DNA of 64,000 nucleotides from Eretmocerus hayati (GCA_029851415.1 CM056744.1:104255338-104319337), one strand, 5' to 3'. Positions 23,461-35,475 are shown, numbered from the stretch's first letter. Made by a program: numbers and translations. The notes: generated from the sequence alone by a model not told the origin.

Positions 23461-23869
23461 CAAAATACTATCTTTGGAAAGGAATCTAGTTCTTGTTCTT
23501 GAGTCTCTTGTGATTCTGTGATCGAGTTTATCTCAGTTTGTCGCATTTGAACTGGCTATAGATAATTTTGAAAGCAACTATAGTGGAATATGTTTATGTG
23601 CTGATTTGAGAATTCTATTATTGACAACTAGCGTGAGGCTTGAGTCTTTCAATTCAATAAAGAGTTGTAAACAGGTCCTATGAGACTATAGAAATCTTTA
23701 AGATGTTCATCATTCAGTTGAACAACGTCTCAATGGCATACTAGATGACAAGACTCGAACACACACAGAATGTCCGCAAAGTAAGTAACCTCCCCCCCCC
23801 CTCTCTTTATCTGAACACTGTCGAGAATTGCGATATACTCCGGAACACGTGTCCCATGAATTTGTGGAG

Positions 23870-24240
23870 GACATCCGATGGTGAGCTTGGTTTTGACCTT
23901 AGAGATCATTTTCAAGGTCATTTGGAGGTCTACTCGATTTATTCAAATGGAAGCGCGCACTTTTGACCTCGGATTCAGAAATAACCCTGAATGATTAGAA
24001 GACTCTCCTCTTGAATATTATGTAATCCAACTTGACTTTGGCGAGGTGAATAAAGGTCAGTACGGGTTTGGGATGGTAACCGCGGTGTAGCTTCGAGAGT
24101 ATGCGCTTCATCGAAAAAGGTTGTGAAGAGAAGTTGTTCACGATCACAACGAATATGAGCCAACAACCTTGGTTTTGAAATTTAAGGAAGTTTACTCGAC
24201 CACTTTTATGAGCCAACGAAGAAATCAAATCTAATAATTC
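23870..24240. repeat. AGGTCA-rich dispersed repeat, copy 1
   Basis: Dense GACCT(T/C) and AGGTCA words, including TCAAGGTCA at 23912-23920, in the same order as in copies at 32.3-33.1 and 50.4-51.4 kb (GAGGTCATTTTCAAGGTCATT, GACCTCGGATTCAGAAATAAC, GGCGAGGTGAATAAAGGTCAG). Confidence 0.6.
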
Positions 24241-24800
24241 GATACTCTTTTAAGTCTCACGTGAGGTGCTGACATGTTTCACTGAGCTGATTTAGAATGA
24301 AGAGGTTCACATTTGGATAAATAAAACTCTCGAGGAGATATTAAAGGCAGAAAAATGACCATCTTTAGTCGGGATCGGTGTGGATTCTAGTATTCTATAG
24401 TAATATATCCCGCGTAAAAATTTTTTTGTTCATATGAAGTTTTTCTGAACTTGATGTTCAGAAAAAGTTTATATGAACAAAAAAAATGAGACTATCCCGC
24501 ACTTGAAAATGGAACATTTTCTGAACTTTAATAAACTTCTTATGAACTTTTACAGAACTTTGATAAAGTTCATAAATTGTTTTGCCAACTCCATATCCGG
24601 GCGTTTTTTTGCCTCCCGAAATTGCCTCCTTTTAAATACCAATCCATGGGGGTCCACTCATAGTATGTATAAGGCGCAAGAAAGGGAGGACAATTTCGAT
24701 GACGACTCAGAATGTGACTAGCTGGGCTCTAAATTACCGATTTTGATTAATTTTGACACGAAGAGATATAGTTAAAATTGACAATGTATCCGATGCCATT

Positions 24801-24970
24801 TCACTCGCGTATTGCTTGCATTGCTCGAGCCAGATTTGTTTCTAATTTTTCAAAGAAAAGCTCTTCTACATATCGGTGTTCGACTGGCTTATATTGCCTT
24901 CCTTCGAGTCGATCGATGTAGTGCTTGCGTAGCTGCAAATTCTCTCCAGCTTCTTGCCAACAACGCCAAC
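24801..24970 (-). pseudogene. exon-like ORF in the left arm
   Basis: This is the mirror copy of the segment at 25682-25851: a TTTCAG acceptor, then 55 codons rich in Glu, Arg and Leu, ending in TGA. Its sequence is the same as in the other arm. The family is not recognised. Confidence 0.3.
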
Positions 24971-25681
24971 CTGAAAGCAGATAAGAAATATCCACAAAGA
25001 ATCACAGCCGCATTTTTTAAATAGATGATATTCCAGATTTCATCGCAAAATAGATTCATTAAATCTGTAAGGCTCGGAAGCAAAATGATTTTGACAAATC
25101 ATATAGGTTATGAAAATTTTCTGTTGCTCTAAGAAATTTCTAAATCAAATTCGAAATGGATAATTCAACATATCTGATGTTTGTCCTCCATCGAATGGAT
25201 CCTAGCTCGGCCAGGCGTCAATTTGTTGATTCAAAAATTCATGCAAGAATCCGATGAAAAGTGCGGACTTGATAAATTTTCCGCGCATTGTTATTGATCG
25301 AGTTGACGAAGTGAAGTTCATCGCGAGAGCTAACTCTTGTGCCTGTCTGCTACAAAGAGACGCAGAGAAATGAAACCGATCAAGTCAACATTCTTCATCA
25401 GATTCTTGCATGAATTTTTGGATCATCAAATTGACGCCTGGCCGAGCTAGGATCCATTCGATGGAGGACAAACATCAGATAAGTTGAATTATCCATTTCA
25501 AATTTGATTTAGAAATTTTTTAGAGCAACAGAAAATTTTCATAACCTATATGATTTGTCAAAATCATTTTGCTTCCGAGCCTTACAGATTTAATGAATCT
25601 ATTTTGCGATGAAATCTGGAATATCATCTATTTAAAAAATGCGGCTGTGATTCTTTGTGGATATTTCTTATCTGCTTTCAG

Positions 25682-25851
25682 GTTGGCGTTGTTGGCAAGA
25701 AGCTGGAGAGAATTTGCAGCTACGCAAGCACTACATCGATCGACTCGAAGGAAGGCAATATAAGCCAGTCGAACACCGATATGTAGAAGAGCTTTTCTTT
25801 GAAAAATTAGAAACAAATCTGGCTCGAGCAATGCAAGCAATACGCGAGTGA
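25682..25851 (+). pseudogene. exon-like ORF in the right arm
   Basis: A good acceptor (TCTGCTTTCAG) precedes an open frame of about 55 codons (W-R-C-W-Q-E-A... to ...M-Q-A-I-R-E) closed by TGA. Its charged, helix-prone composition looks protein-coding. It may be the last exon of a gene captured by the element, or a piece of the element's own gene. No partner exon was found within the arm. Confidence 0.3.
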
Positions 25852-26241
25852 AATGGCATCGGATACGTTGTCAATTTTAACTATATCTCTTCGTGTCAAA
25901 ATTAATCAAAATCGGTAATTTAGAGCCCAGCTAGTCATATTCTGAGTCGTCATCGAAATTGTCCTCCCTTTCTTGCGCCTCATACATACTATGAGTGGAC
26001 CCCCATGGATTGGTATTTAAAAGGAGGCAATTTCGGGAGGCCAAAAAACGCCCGGATATGGAGTTGGCAAAACAATTTATGAACTTGATCAAAGTTCTGT
26101 AAAAGTTCATAAGAAGTTTATTAAAGTTCAGAAAATGTTCCATTTTCAAGTGCGGGATAGTCTCATTTTTTTTGTTCATATAAACTTTTTCTGAACATCA
26201 AGTTCAGAAAAACTTCATATGAACAAAAAAATTTTTACGCG

Positions 26242-27660
26242 ATGGTCCAGCGGTACATTTCTTTGTCGGCTTTGCTCGCAAATGATACTCTTTTATCCTC
26301 GCTTTTATCAATGGTCAATAATTTTCTTGTCCCGGTACCCGATGTCTTGCGTAAAAGGTGACTGAGAATTAGATTACAATCAACATTTTCATTGCGCAAG
26401 ACCTCTATATCGGTACATCACATCACTTTTTGGCATTTAATTCAGTTCCTGATTCATTTAACTGAATAATTCTTCGAATAACAATCTATTCTCGTAATTT
26501 AGTTGGAATTACAAGAGCCTAATCGAAATATTTTTGCTTCTCATACAGTGGTGCAATCGCAGAAATCTCGGCAGAAATTACAGACCATTTCTTGTTTTAC
26601 GGAAAATTTACCTCGCATAGAACGTGTTAATTTGGACACTACTGCGAGCACTTTTATCGATACGATTTAGAGATATTTGTGTGCAGACAGATTTTCTCAT
26701 ACCTACGAAAAGTGTACCTGATAAAGAAAAAATCATTCACGGTATTTGAGAAAATTTCTGCTACAAAAAAGTTGGATCAAAATAGTGTAAGGACTATATA
26801 GCTATATTCTCAGGTATCAGGGCGAATGAATGCCAAATTTTCTCCGCGTTTTCTGGTGTTAAACGTGAAGAAAGAAAAGGTTAGTTGCACAACGCGAGAA
26901 AATGATGTACATCTGAACCTGTGACTCTTATTTTCATGCCAAAACATTGATATTGTATTGTTCATAAAAAAATCTTGATTCATATTTTCTTCAAAATTAG
27001 ATGCGTGATATTATTTTTCGAGAACGATGAATTGATAGAATGATTCGCCGGAGCATTATATTATACTTAGTAATTGAACGATCAGTCGCATAAAAAATTG
27101 ATCTCACAGGTGCTCGCATTCACAATTTTATCAATGAAATGGAACCACCTAGAGCGAATTTCATGTTCTAAAAACTTTGAGGTGGCGATGAATCTTCCAT
27201 GCAATATGGGTACAAAGTGTTGTATAACAGTCTGAGAATAATTAGAATTCTTCTATATTCTTATGGACAGTCATTCTTCATTTTCATCATATTAGATACT
27301 ATTGACTTGAAATAATATCGTGCGAAGGATTATATGGACAAGTACGATTTTAAAGTTGAGATAAAAATAACAAAATTTATTGTTGCAGGAGATACATTCA
27401 GCGGATACATACTGGTCATAGCACTGTATTGCCACGCACCGGCAATGAATTCTTTATAAATGATGAGGAACCATAAGCAAAAAAAAATTTTCAGACGTAA
27501 ATAAGATGGTGATACAAATTCAGAATAAGATTCATCTAATAACGATGCTCAGATTGCTGATAACAATTAGTGATCGATCTTCTTAACTTTCATTTCCATC
27601 ATTAACAGTTAGGAAACAGATTCGTGTAACTTACGATGCAACGACAGTATATTATGCAAC
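26242..27660. other. no supported gene
   Basis: AT-rich sequence between the inverted duplication and the ankyrin gene. I see no ORF of interest, no repeat and no RNA gene. Confidence 0.4.
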
Positions 27661-27922
27661 TTATGCATTTGCTATATCCAAAAACTCGTCCAATTCGATG
27701 AAAGGATACTCAAATTCACTGGAGTTTTTGATGAATGGGCCATCTGTGGGAGATATATACATGCAAAGTTGAGGGAAGTCACTAATGATGGCAGAGAAAA
27801 TAATTTCTGAGAGGTATCTGCAAATTGACTGGAAGTTCCACACCTTCCCGTGACGTAAAATCATTACCCAGTTCATCACACATATGTACATAATGCCATT
27901 ATCCACGAAACCTGAGGTGAAA
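27661..27922 (-). CDS. hypothetical 3' exon, about 83 codons
   Basis: On the minus strand an acceptor-like ATTTCACCTCAG precedes an open frame that ends at 27661. The tail (F-P-Q-L-C-M-Y-I-S-P-T-D-G-P... E-F-E-Y-P-F-I-E-L-D-E-F-L-D) has balanced, protein-like composition. It lies just 3' of the ankyrin-PRANC gene on the same strand but is separated from it by stops. It may be the end of a different gene or a relic. No domain recognised. Confidence 0.25.
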
Positions 27923-28006
27923 TCAGCTGTCACGGATCATGACCTACAATTAATCATGTAGGCAGAGTAAATAGCATGCTTCGTAAGAGTTTGCAGAAAA
28001 ATCAAC

Positions 28007-31000
28007 CTATATTATTTTTCTGCTCTCTATTATATTTTTTAGATCTTGATTGTCGAGGTACTGTAAGATATTTTCGACACAGTCTTGCGGTAAGACGATA
28101 CCCAATATTGAATTCAGTTTTTTCCGGGATTTTTTCAATAATGGCCATCTGAGTTCGCCTTGTGTTAAGCGCGACTTCAACATAAAACCATAATTTGGGA
28201 ACTTTGTATGAAAGTCTTCAGCGTAGATTACCTGTCGAAATAGATCATTCTGACTTAAAACTGCTAGTTGAGTGGAACTCTTGAACAATATGTCATACAA
28301 CGTCGTATAGTTATCAGTATGAATTTGTTTCATGATCTCTATTTCACTGATACATTGTGACTTGAATTTGCCATCTTTGACAGAATTGATTCTCCTTGAG
28401 TAGAAACGTTGTGAAATTTCATCACCAGCACTGATGGCTCTACTCATATCTACGCCGAGAATTTCGAGTTTTCTCAAATGTTCCAACAATGTCTCAATAT
28501 CTCCAGGAGTGTTTCCTGGTTCAGATGGATAAAGACTATCTTTTTCACATACAATTGATAAAGGAGTTAGATTTCTCTCATCGGCTAGAGTGATGTCAGC
28601 TCCATGATTCAAAAGCATTGGAAGACTTTCCATGGGATCTTCATCCAAGATAGATAGCTCTTTACAAAGACGGATCAGGGGCGTTTCGTAGAGAGAATTT
28701 CGAGCATTGATGTCTGCCCCCTCTCTGACTAACGATCCAATAATTTCAGGAAATTCAGTGTGATATATAAAGTGCAATGGTGTATTATTTCGATAATCTC
28801 TTACGTTGGGATCTGCACCATTGACTAAAAGTAATTGAACAGCATCAAGACTCTGGTCTGGATTGTTACATATTACCGAGTGAAGAGGTGCTTTATCGAT
28901 ACATCCGGTCCCGACATGTATCGAAGGGTAATCTGGGTCAACTCCACGCTCCAGGAAATATTCCATTAACTCTATATTGCCATCATTACAAGCTCTAAGA
29001 AAAATAGAATTACCACAGCTACCTCTATGATTCAATTCGAAATAGCGGTCATCTAGAGGATCGAATTGAAATTCAAGTTCTTCAGTCACTTCCGTACGCA
29101 AATGAAATGCAGTGTCACCGTCCGCATCTTGCATAAAAATATCGGCCCCAGCATTTTTTAATAAAATTGCATTTCGGTGATTTTTCTCATCTATGGCGAA
29201 GTGAAACGGCGTGAAACCGTCCCAACGAGTACCCATTTTGTGGGATGCTTTGTTTATATCATTTGGATGATGTTTGAGGAGTTCGATCATCTCATGAAAC
29301 GGAGAGCCGTAAGAATAAGGCGCAAAGCATGCCAAATGCAGTGGAGAGACTCCTCGGTCATTAAAGGAGGGACTTTTGCATCGAGAATGGAACGTCAAAA
29401 TTGTTTTCATGACACCAAAGGCAAAGATTTCGATGTCTACTTGATTGGTTTGGGTCATGGCTATATCGAAAGCAGTAAAATTCGATGCATTTTTGATTGT
29501 GTAATTTGCACCTTTTTCTAATAGAGTCTGAGTCGCTTTCACGCTTCCAAATTTAGCAGCAAAGTGAAGCGGCGAGAATCCGGGCCAGAATGAGGCGTTG
29601 GAATGGACACAGCTGTCCACATCGGCTCCATGATTCAGTAGATGTTGAATCGTTTTAACGTCATTCTTTGCACAAGCTATGTGTAGATGTGACAATCCAT
29701 TATTGTCAACTGAATTCTTGTTGAAATTTTTGTGATTATTCAGCATCAAAATCATAATTTCATCCAAGTCACGCTCAAACGCTAAATGAAGCGGTGATTT
29801 TCCATCAACATCTTGCTCAGTGAAATCCTGAATATTGTAGGGGAAAGGAGGACTCTCTTTGAAACTCATGCTCAAGATCGATTTGACATACTTCATCATT
29901 CCACGCTTTATTCCTGATATCAAGGGTGTGCATCTATTTGATGATGTCGTCCAATTGGAGAAATTCGGAACTTCAACGAGTGGGTTTCTTACTGATGGAG
30001 AACCGCCATTCTTTGTATTATTCTTGGTACATTTCGACTTTGTGCGCAAATTCTCGTTGATACTAAGTAGATCAACGATCTCACTATTTCCTGTACAGTG
30101 AGCATTCTTGATGAAATCAAATTCATCTCCACTAAAAGATCGCTTATGAGCCCCGTGGTGCAGTAATGACTTGATCACATCTACACATTCATAATAGATA
30201 GCCAAATCAAGTGCTTTCTTTCGCTTCCAATAAAATGCTCCATCAGAAAGAGAATCTTCCAGCTCTACATTCAGTGTCAGAAAATGTTCAACCATGTTGG
30301 GATTATTCCTTGTGCATGCGATATGGAAATGAGATAGACCCTTCGAATCAACTGGATTATCAAAGACTTCTTCATGAGCCACAAGAATCATATCGATAAT
30401 TCTTTCATTCCTGAGCATGTGAGCTAGATGTAAAGGAGTATGCTGATGACCATCTTTGATAATGATACTCGTGCCAAGGCTGAGGAGAAATTCAACCACA
30501 ACGATATGCTGAAATTTTACAGCAAAGTGTAAAGACGTATATCCTGCCCAATAGTCAGAGTTGATATCTACAGCCTTCTCAACATCTTTTTTACACTGCA
30601 ATAATTTCTTAGCAACGTCAACTTGGCCTCTCATGCATGCAATGTGGAAGTGAGTGATTCCTTCACTATTAGAACAGTTCTCTAATCCACTCGACTGCAG
30701 TAGGATATCCGCAATCTCATATCTCTCAAATTTAACAGCCAATGTAAGAGGAGTATCGCCACAGTATCGAGCATTGACTGATGCTCCATGCTGCAAGAGT
30801 TTCTGAACAACCCTTAGATCTCCCAAATATACTGATGAAAGCAATGGTGTACGCAATTCACAAAACATTCTACCAAGATTGACTGGAGTACCTTGCTGTA
30901 GTAGTTTTTCTACAATTTCCATCTGTCCCTGTCTCACAGCTGAATCTAGTTCCCTGAATCTTGCAAGATCATTCAATTGGTGTTCAAGTGGTATACTAGA

Positions 31001-31048
31001 GGGATCATCATAAAAACTCTGAGCCAACAAAATCTGTCGATGATCCAT
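28007..31048 (-). CDS. ankyrin-repeat protein with C-terminal PRANC-type domain, intronless
   Basis: One uninterrupted frame of 1013 residues from ATG at 31046-31048. From about residue 30 to 860 it consists of ankyrin repeats, many with clear TPLHLA / SPLHFA / HFHIAC helices and G-A-D-(I/V/P)-N turns; at least a dozen are visible. A region of about 45 residues near 335-385 is not repeat-like. The last 80 or so residues (about 930-1010: PNYGFMLKSR, the K-K-L-N block, LP.DC.E.I..YL) match the PRANC, F-box-like, end known from ankyrin proteins of Nasonia and other wasps, Wolbachia and poxviruses, where it is linked to SCF ubiquitin ligase recruitment. No signal peptide. Its position 4.4 kb from a spliced animal gene, among insect repeats, argues for a nuclear gene, possibly of lateral origin. 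Confidence 0.85.
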   Translation of the reverse strand: MDHRQILLAQSFYDDPSSIPLEHQLNDLARFRELDSAVRQGQMEIVEKLLQQGTPVNLGRMFCELRTPLLSSVYLGDLRVVQKLLQHGASVNARYCGDTPLTLAVKFERYEIADILLQSSGLENCSNSEGITHFHIACMRGQVDVAKKLLQCKKDVEKAVDINSDYWAGYTSLHFAVKFQHIVVVEFLLSLGTSIIIKDGHQHTPLHLAHMLRNERIIDMILVAHEEVFDNPVDSKGLSHFHIACTRNNPNMVEHFLTLNVELEDSLSDGAFYWKRKKALDLAIYYECVDVIKSLLHHGAHKRSFSGDEFDFIKNAHCTGNSEIVDLLSINENLRTKSKCTKNNTKNGGSPSVRNPLVEVPNFSNWTTSSNRCTPLISGIKRGMMKYVKSILSMSFKESPPFPYNIQDFTEQDVDGKSPLHLAFERDLDEIMILMLNNHKNFNKNSVDNNGLSHLHIACAKNDVKTIQHLLNHGADVDSCVHSNASFWPGFSPLHFAAKFGSVKATQTLLEKGANYTIKNASNFTAFDIAMTQTNQVDIEIFAFGVMKTILTFHSRCKSPSFNDRGVSPLHLACFAPYSYGSPFHEMIELLKHHPNDINKASHKMGTRWDGFTPFHFAIDEKNHRNAILLKNAGADIFMQDADGDTAFHLRTEVTEELEFQFDPLDDRYFELNHRGSCGNSIFLRACNDGNIELMEYFLERGVDPDYPSIHVGTGCIDKAPLHSVICNNPDQSLDAVQLLLVNGADPNVRDYRNNTPLHFIYHTEFPEIIGSLVREGADINARNSLYETPLIRLCKELSILDEDPMESLPMLLNHGADITLADERNLTPLSIVCEKDSLYPSEPGNTPGDIETLLEHLRKLEILGVDMSRAISAGDEISQRFYSRRINSVKDGKFKSQCISEIEIMKQIHTDNYTTLYDILFKSSTQLAVLSQNDLFRQVIYAEDFHTKFPNYGFMLKSRLTQGELRWPLLKKSRKKLNSILGIVLPQDCVENILQYLDNQDLKNIIESRKII

Positions 31049-32099
31049 ATCTCAATGGCAGCTGTGAAGACAACGATAAAAGATGTAACATGTAAAGAAA
31101 ATCCTGTGATCTCCAGAACTTATAGCGAGGAAATTACCCCACCTTTTAGTATATCACAAGTGAAGATGAATCAGGCGAATGAGACTAATGATGTGTTGTT
31201 ATTATATGTGGATCATGAGTGCACAATTCAGCATCTCGAAGTAGCAATATATCTTTAACGATGATTTATCTCCACACTCACGACTTCTGGCATCTTTCTC
31301 CGCTTGTCACTTGATTTTATCTGTTTTGTTATCATCCAAAATCCCAGATTGTTTACCTGTTTACTGTGATTACTCCACTCCGAGTATCTTCTGCTTCGCG
31401 CGCGGGAGTTGGAGTTGGAACCCAACCTTACCTGACCTTTCTGAAGATCCACAGACCACACGCGCAATATTTGAACGCTGCACCAAGAGATGAGCACTCA
31501 TCTCTGCGCTGCACATGTGAAAAGAATCCGCAACAGGTTGTACAATGTTCAAAAGGGAATAATTCTTACTTGAATTAGTTTGTCGCTGGCTCATTTCGGC
31601 ATCGTAAAAGGCTTTTGTTTAACTTTATTTAATAATAAAATATTCAACGACAGAGGAGAACGGGGCCAAATAGACAATTTTCACTGAGACCGTGATGTAG
31701 GATATGTAAATATATTAGTTGATACTTGTGACCACCTTTATTTCAGGATTAAATCGTACAATTTCCAGAGTACTCGTCTTGATAAAGATTTCAATAGAAT
31801 AAATCTTACTCAAAAAATCATCTAAATTTACGTATACAAATGCGTGATCGATCGTTTAAATTAATGGTGTCAATCGAAATTACAATAATGAGCATCTGCT
31901 CCGCGAATCTGTCCCCAATTGCACGTTATTCTAGTGGTGAGATAGTCATTGGAAGCGAATCGCACTTTCTGAAAATTTCAAGTCAGCAATGTATTGTACA
32001 TTCACAGATTTCGTACATTCCAAATTTTTGATGCACCCTTTGTGTCTACATCAAGTCCCTCCAGAGTTGTAGTGATCGGCCTGAAGAATTTCGGTACCA
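31049..32099. other. 5' flank of the ankyrin-PRANC gene
   Basis: No supported gene. The promoter should lie near 31050-31500, where the minus strand has several AT-rich and one CpG-containing stretch (31395-31450) but no decisive core element. ORFs at 31255-31594 are short and unrecognised. Confidence 0.35.
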
Positions 32100-32166
32100 A
32101 TGAAGAAGTGTTTCGGTCCAGTTCCTCCATAGGCCTTACGGAGGGACTGGACCGAAACACTTCATT
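32100..32166. repeat. strong hairpin, stem about 26 bp
   Basis: GTGTTTCGGTCCAGTTCCTCC (part of the left arm) pairs with GGAGGGACTGGACCGAAACAC over a loop of about 11 nt. One mismatch and a 3-nt bulge interrupt the stem, which extends to AATGAAG/CTTCATT. The size and shape would fit a small-RNA precursor or a very short foldback element. Confidence 0.6.
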
Positions 32167-32369
32167 TTGATCCATAAATTACATACAGTTTAACAGCCAT
32201 TTGAAACTTCCATTCATATCTCTGGTTCCGTGTGGTGTTTTAGAGACACGAAAAATCTCACGCGAGACTTAGACTCATTATTAGATTTGATTTCCTTGTT
32301 GGTTCATAAAAACGGTCGAATAAACTTCCTCAAATTTGAAAAATTAACATGAGCGACTCAAATCATCCT

Positions 32370-33075
32370 ATAAAACCTTGGTTTTGACCTCGGAGGTCAT
32401 TTTCGAGATCATTCGAAGGTCAGCTCGACTGTTTCAAATCGAAAAATCTGATTTCGACCTCGGATTCTGAAATAACGTGGGAAATTATGAAATTTGTGTC
32501 TGAAATTATTTTTGATTAAACGTGACCTTGGTGAGCAAATAGAGGGCAGACCGGGTGGACGATAACCGCCGTATTCTCAAGGGTGAGCGTGCGTTCCATC
32601 GGAACATGTTTGGGATAGAAATCATTCATGATTACATCGAAAATGAGCTGGTGACCTTGATTTTGATCATGATGGTTATTTTCAAGGTCATTGGGACCAC
32701 ACCAAGGTCGAGTCGGATCAAAAAATAATCCGGACAAAAGTTCGGTGATTTTTCACGCTCTTTCAGGATACGAGCAGGATTGGGTGTTTCATTGAAAACA
32801 TATTCCGATAAGAAGCTTACTTCTGGAGCTAGGGCGCTTATCATCCACCTGTACTGACCTTCATTTACCTCGGCCAAGGTCGATTGAAATGTTTCAGACA
32901 AAATTTCATAATTTTTCACTTGTTCCACAACCCGACCAAAAGCAGGTAGTTCTAGAGTTCCAATCAACAAATTGAAATGACCTCCACATGACCTTGAAAA
33001 TGACCACATGGTCAAAGCCAAGGTCCCCACGAGACATCTCTTCAAAATAAGGGGACACGTGTTCCTAGATAGGGT
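32370..33075. repeat. AGGTCA-rich dispersed repeat, copy 2
   Basis: Several GACCT/AGGTC words in both orientations, including TCAAGGTCA at 32681-32689 and TGACCTTGA at 32989-32997. It shares order and words with the blocks at 23.9 and 50.4 kb. The minus-strand ORF at 32632-33087 is a by-product of this repeat, since related frames occur in the other copies. Confidence 0.6.
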
Positions 33076-33089
33076 TCCAGCGTTCACGA

Positions 33090-35475
33090 ATCTATGAATT
33101 CACAAATATACGAACTTACGGATTTAGCGAGGCTAAAATAGTAGATTTTTACGAAAAAGTACTCCTCAAAGTATGAGAACGAATTTTTTCCGATACTTTG
33201 GGACATGGAGAAGTTATGTCTGACGATGAAATTCCAGAATCAATTGGTGCGGAAAGGCTTGGCTCGGATGAGAGGCTTGATTTGGATACGAATAGACAAA
33301 TTGTGGGCAAGTGTTCCTTCCGTCTATTCATTTCTCATTTGTTGTTCCGTTTTGATATTCCAATTCAGGGAACAAGTGACCAAATGGATTGGTCTAAAAT
33401 CGTACACAAAGCAATGGCATGACCAGACAAGGACAAATAATTGAAAAAACAAATTCCGGCCTGAGACCAAACTTAAAATCTGAGCAAGAATCTGGAAAAA
33501 AATTGGAGGAAGGGGGAAGTATCCTCTGGTATCCCATAAGTAAGATGAATCTATTGCAAAGGCAAGATTGCGATTCCGGTCTAGATTCCGAGAAGATACA
33601 AATGTGCATTCCAGCACTGACTCATGACGAAAGTTAATCCATCTGGAAGTTCATCATTCTGACACCTACACACTGCATTCATACGAATTTTTGTAGGCGC
33701 TTCGATATTTGTTCAAGGCCTACAATGATTGTGACCATGGTTTTAGCATGCTACAATATTTCCATAAAGATTTGCTGAGTATCATTAGCAGACAGAACTG
33801 CGATGCACAGTCCGTGGCCGATTACGCGAAAGATAATGAGCTAACTTTGAATGTTGAAAGAATCCATTGTAATCATTTTCGGAAGCAAAGAATACACCAC
33901 TACTACAAGACTGCGACACGCTTAAAAAAGACACAGTCGATGAAGTAGGCCTCAAGTGCGTTGTCGAAACGAAAAATCTTTAACTGAAACTCGAACAAAA
34001 CCTTGACTGAACGATCCAATTCAAATCAACGCTTTCTAAGATACTCTAGCTTACACTCCCTTAAATTCCACAAAAACTCGAAAAGAACGAAGAGTGATAG
34101 GCTTAATTCGATCTCTACTCACTATAAATATATGCTTTCAGTTCCAAGATTTTTGAAGTGCACGATAGTTCAGATACGTAGAAGGGGTACGGTATACAAT
34201 ATAGCCTCAAGAGAGCACACATTTTTTGATTCAGCTGAAACTTTTTCCTCGAAAGAGTGAAGATCACTAGTTTCAGGTTTGATATTTTCCGATTAATTTT
34301 TACTCGGCTTGTAGATTTGATCCAGTGGAATCCACGAATAATTGCATGAAGAACAAAAATGGTGCAAAATAAACTAGCAAAGATCAAGTCCGATACCGGA
34401 AGTGACACGGACAAATGTTCTTGATAACATAAAATAACGAGAAATAGCTGTGACATAAGCTATGAGATATGTATCCGCTGTTTAGTGTGAGCTAAAGCTC
34501 AAGAAAAACATGGCCCCACCGAGGGCCCATTTTTTTATTACAAGTATATAGAGAAGGATCTCAACCCGGTGTCCTTTATCTGAGCATCAATTCGGATACT
34601 GGAGCGTAGTTCAAGCTGGGAACCATGACCGTTTTGCCTTGGTCACCAGCAATGAATCATCACAATGATTTCATATTTTGAATAATCAGGGACCATGTTA
34701 GAATTCTCTTATCTGCACAGATAATTGTCCCGTTTACAATGCATTTATCGGCCAGTTTTTTTCTAGCGTCAAAAATTAGACGATGACGAGGCGACAGGGT
34801 GAAAATGAGCAAGGTTGAAATTGGAAAAAATCTTGTGTTTCATATGTTCGTTTTCTTGCACAGTTTGATATCCAAAAATTATTTGTGACTCAATATAATT
34901 CTTGAAATCGTGGAAATTTTTTGGAATTTCACAGATATTTCTGATGAATGCCAAGAGGCTTGTCATAAATCATTAAGATTTACTATGAATAATCTACTAG
35001 TCAAATAAGAGCTTTTCGATTGATTTGTAAATAATCTTCTTCGCTCTTTTCATGAGCCAATCTTTGTGGAATTGCTGTAGTAGCAACCCAACTTTTCAAT
35101 TTTTGTCGCTGTTAGTCTATTGTGTGGAAATTCCTAGGCATCAAAATACCATGTACCTCGCTAGAACTATTTAATTATCACTCTAAAAGAAAATTGGACG
35201 CAAGCAATTTGCAAATCGTTCAAAAAAACTATGTCTAATAAATGGGAGAAACGCCCAGTCAAAAAGTGCAACATTCGAGTAGAAAAAATTTTACGGACAC
35301 GGAGTCCCTTGAAATGCTCATATCAGAGTCAAAGAGAAAAGGGAAGCAGCGAATATTTTTCCGAATGCCCATTTCCAAGCTTCCTCCCTTCCCCCATCGA
35401 TTATTCTTTCTCTGCTTCTCTTTTGGCTCAGACAGTCCATAGGGCAAGTATCGAAATTGCCAATATTGTGCGCGT
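33090..35475. other. mostly unassigned sequence 3' of the acetyltransferase gene
   Basis: A few open frames (33198-33422, 33419-33637, 33694-33948 plus; 34115-34456 minus) have acceptor-like AG sites nearby, for example TTTTTGTAG before the frame at 33694. I recognise none and cannot join them in phase. The 3' untranslated region of the minus-strand acetyltransferase gene must lie just below 35476. Confidence 0.3.

Larger units (their letters stand above)
24411..26241. mobile_element. long, nearly perfect inverted duplication (foldback-type)
   Basis: Two arms of about 865 bp (24411-25282 and 25379-26241) are inverted copies around a central spacer of about 100 bp. Ends are CGCGTAAAAATTTTTTTG and its inverse. 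Divergence is low, and several ORFs of 64-70 codons are identical between arms. Each outer end carries its own hairpin of about 60 bp (GTTCATATGAAG/TTTTTCTGAAC pairing, 24428-24480 and the mirror). I found no target duplication and no transposase. A recent foldback transposon or a locally formed palindrome both fit. Confidence 0.75.

Noticed and set aside
29177..30399. Plus-strand ORFs of 62-114 codons
   Set aside because: Antisense shadows of the ankyrin-PRANC frame.
28007..31048. Ankyrin-PRANC gene as part of an integrated virus or endosymbiont contig
   Set aside because: No other viral or bacterial gene is nearby. Flanks are insect-type repeats and a spliced animal gene. Lateral origin of the gene itself stays possible.
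32632..33087. 151-codon minus-strand ORF
   Set aside because: Lies wholly in the AGGTCA-rich repeat, and related partial frames occur in the other copies at 23.9 and 51.3 kb.
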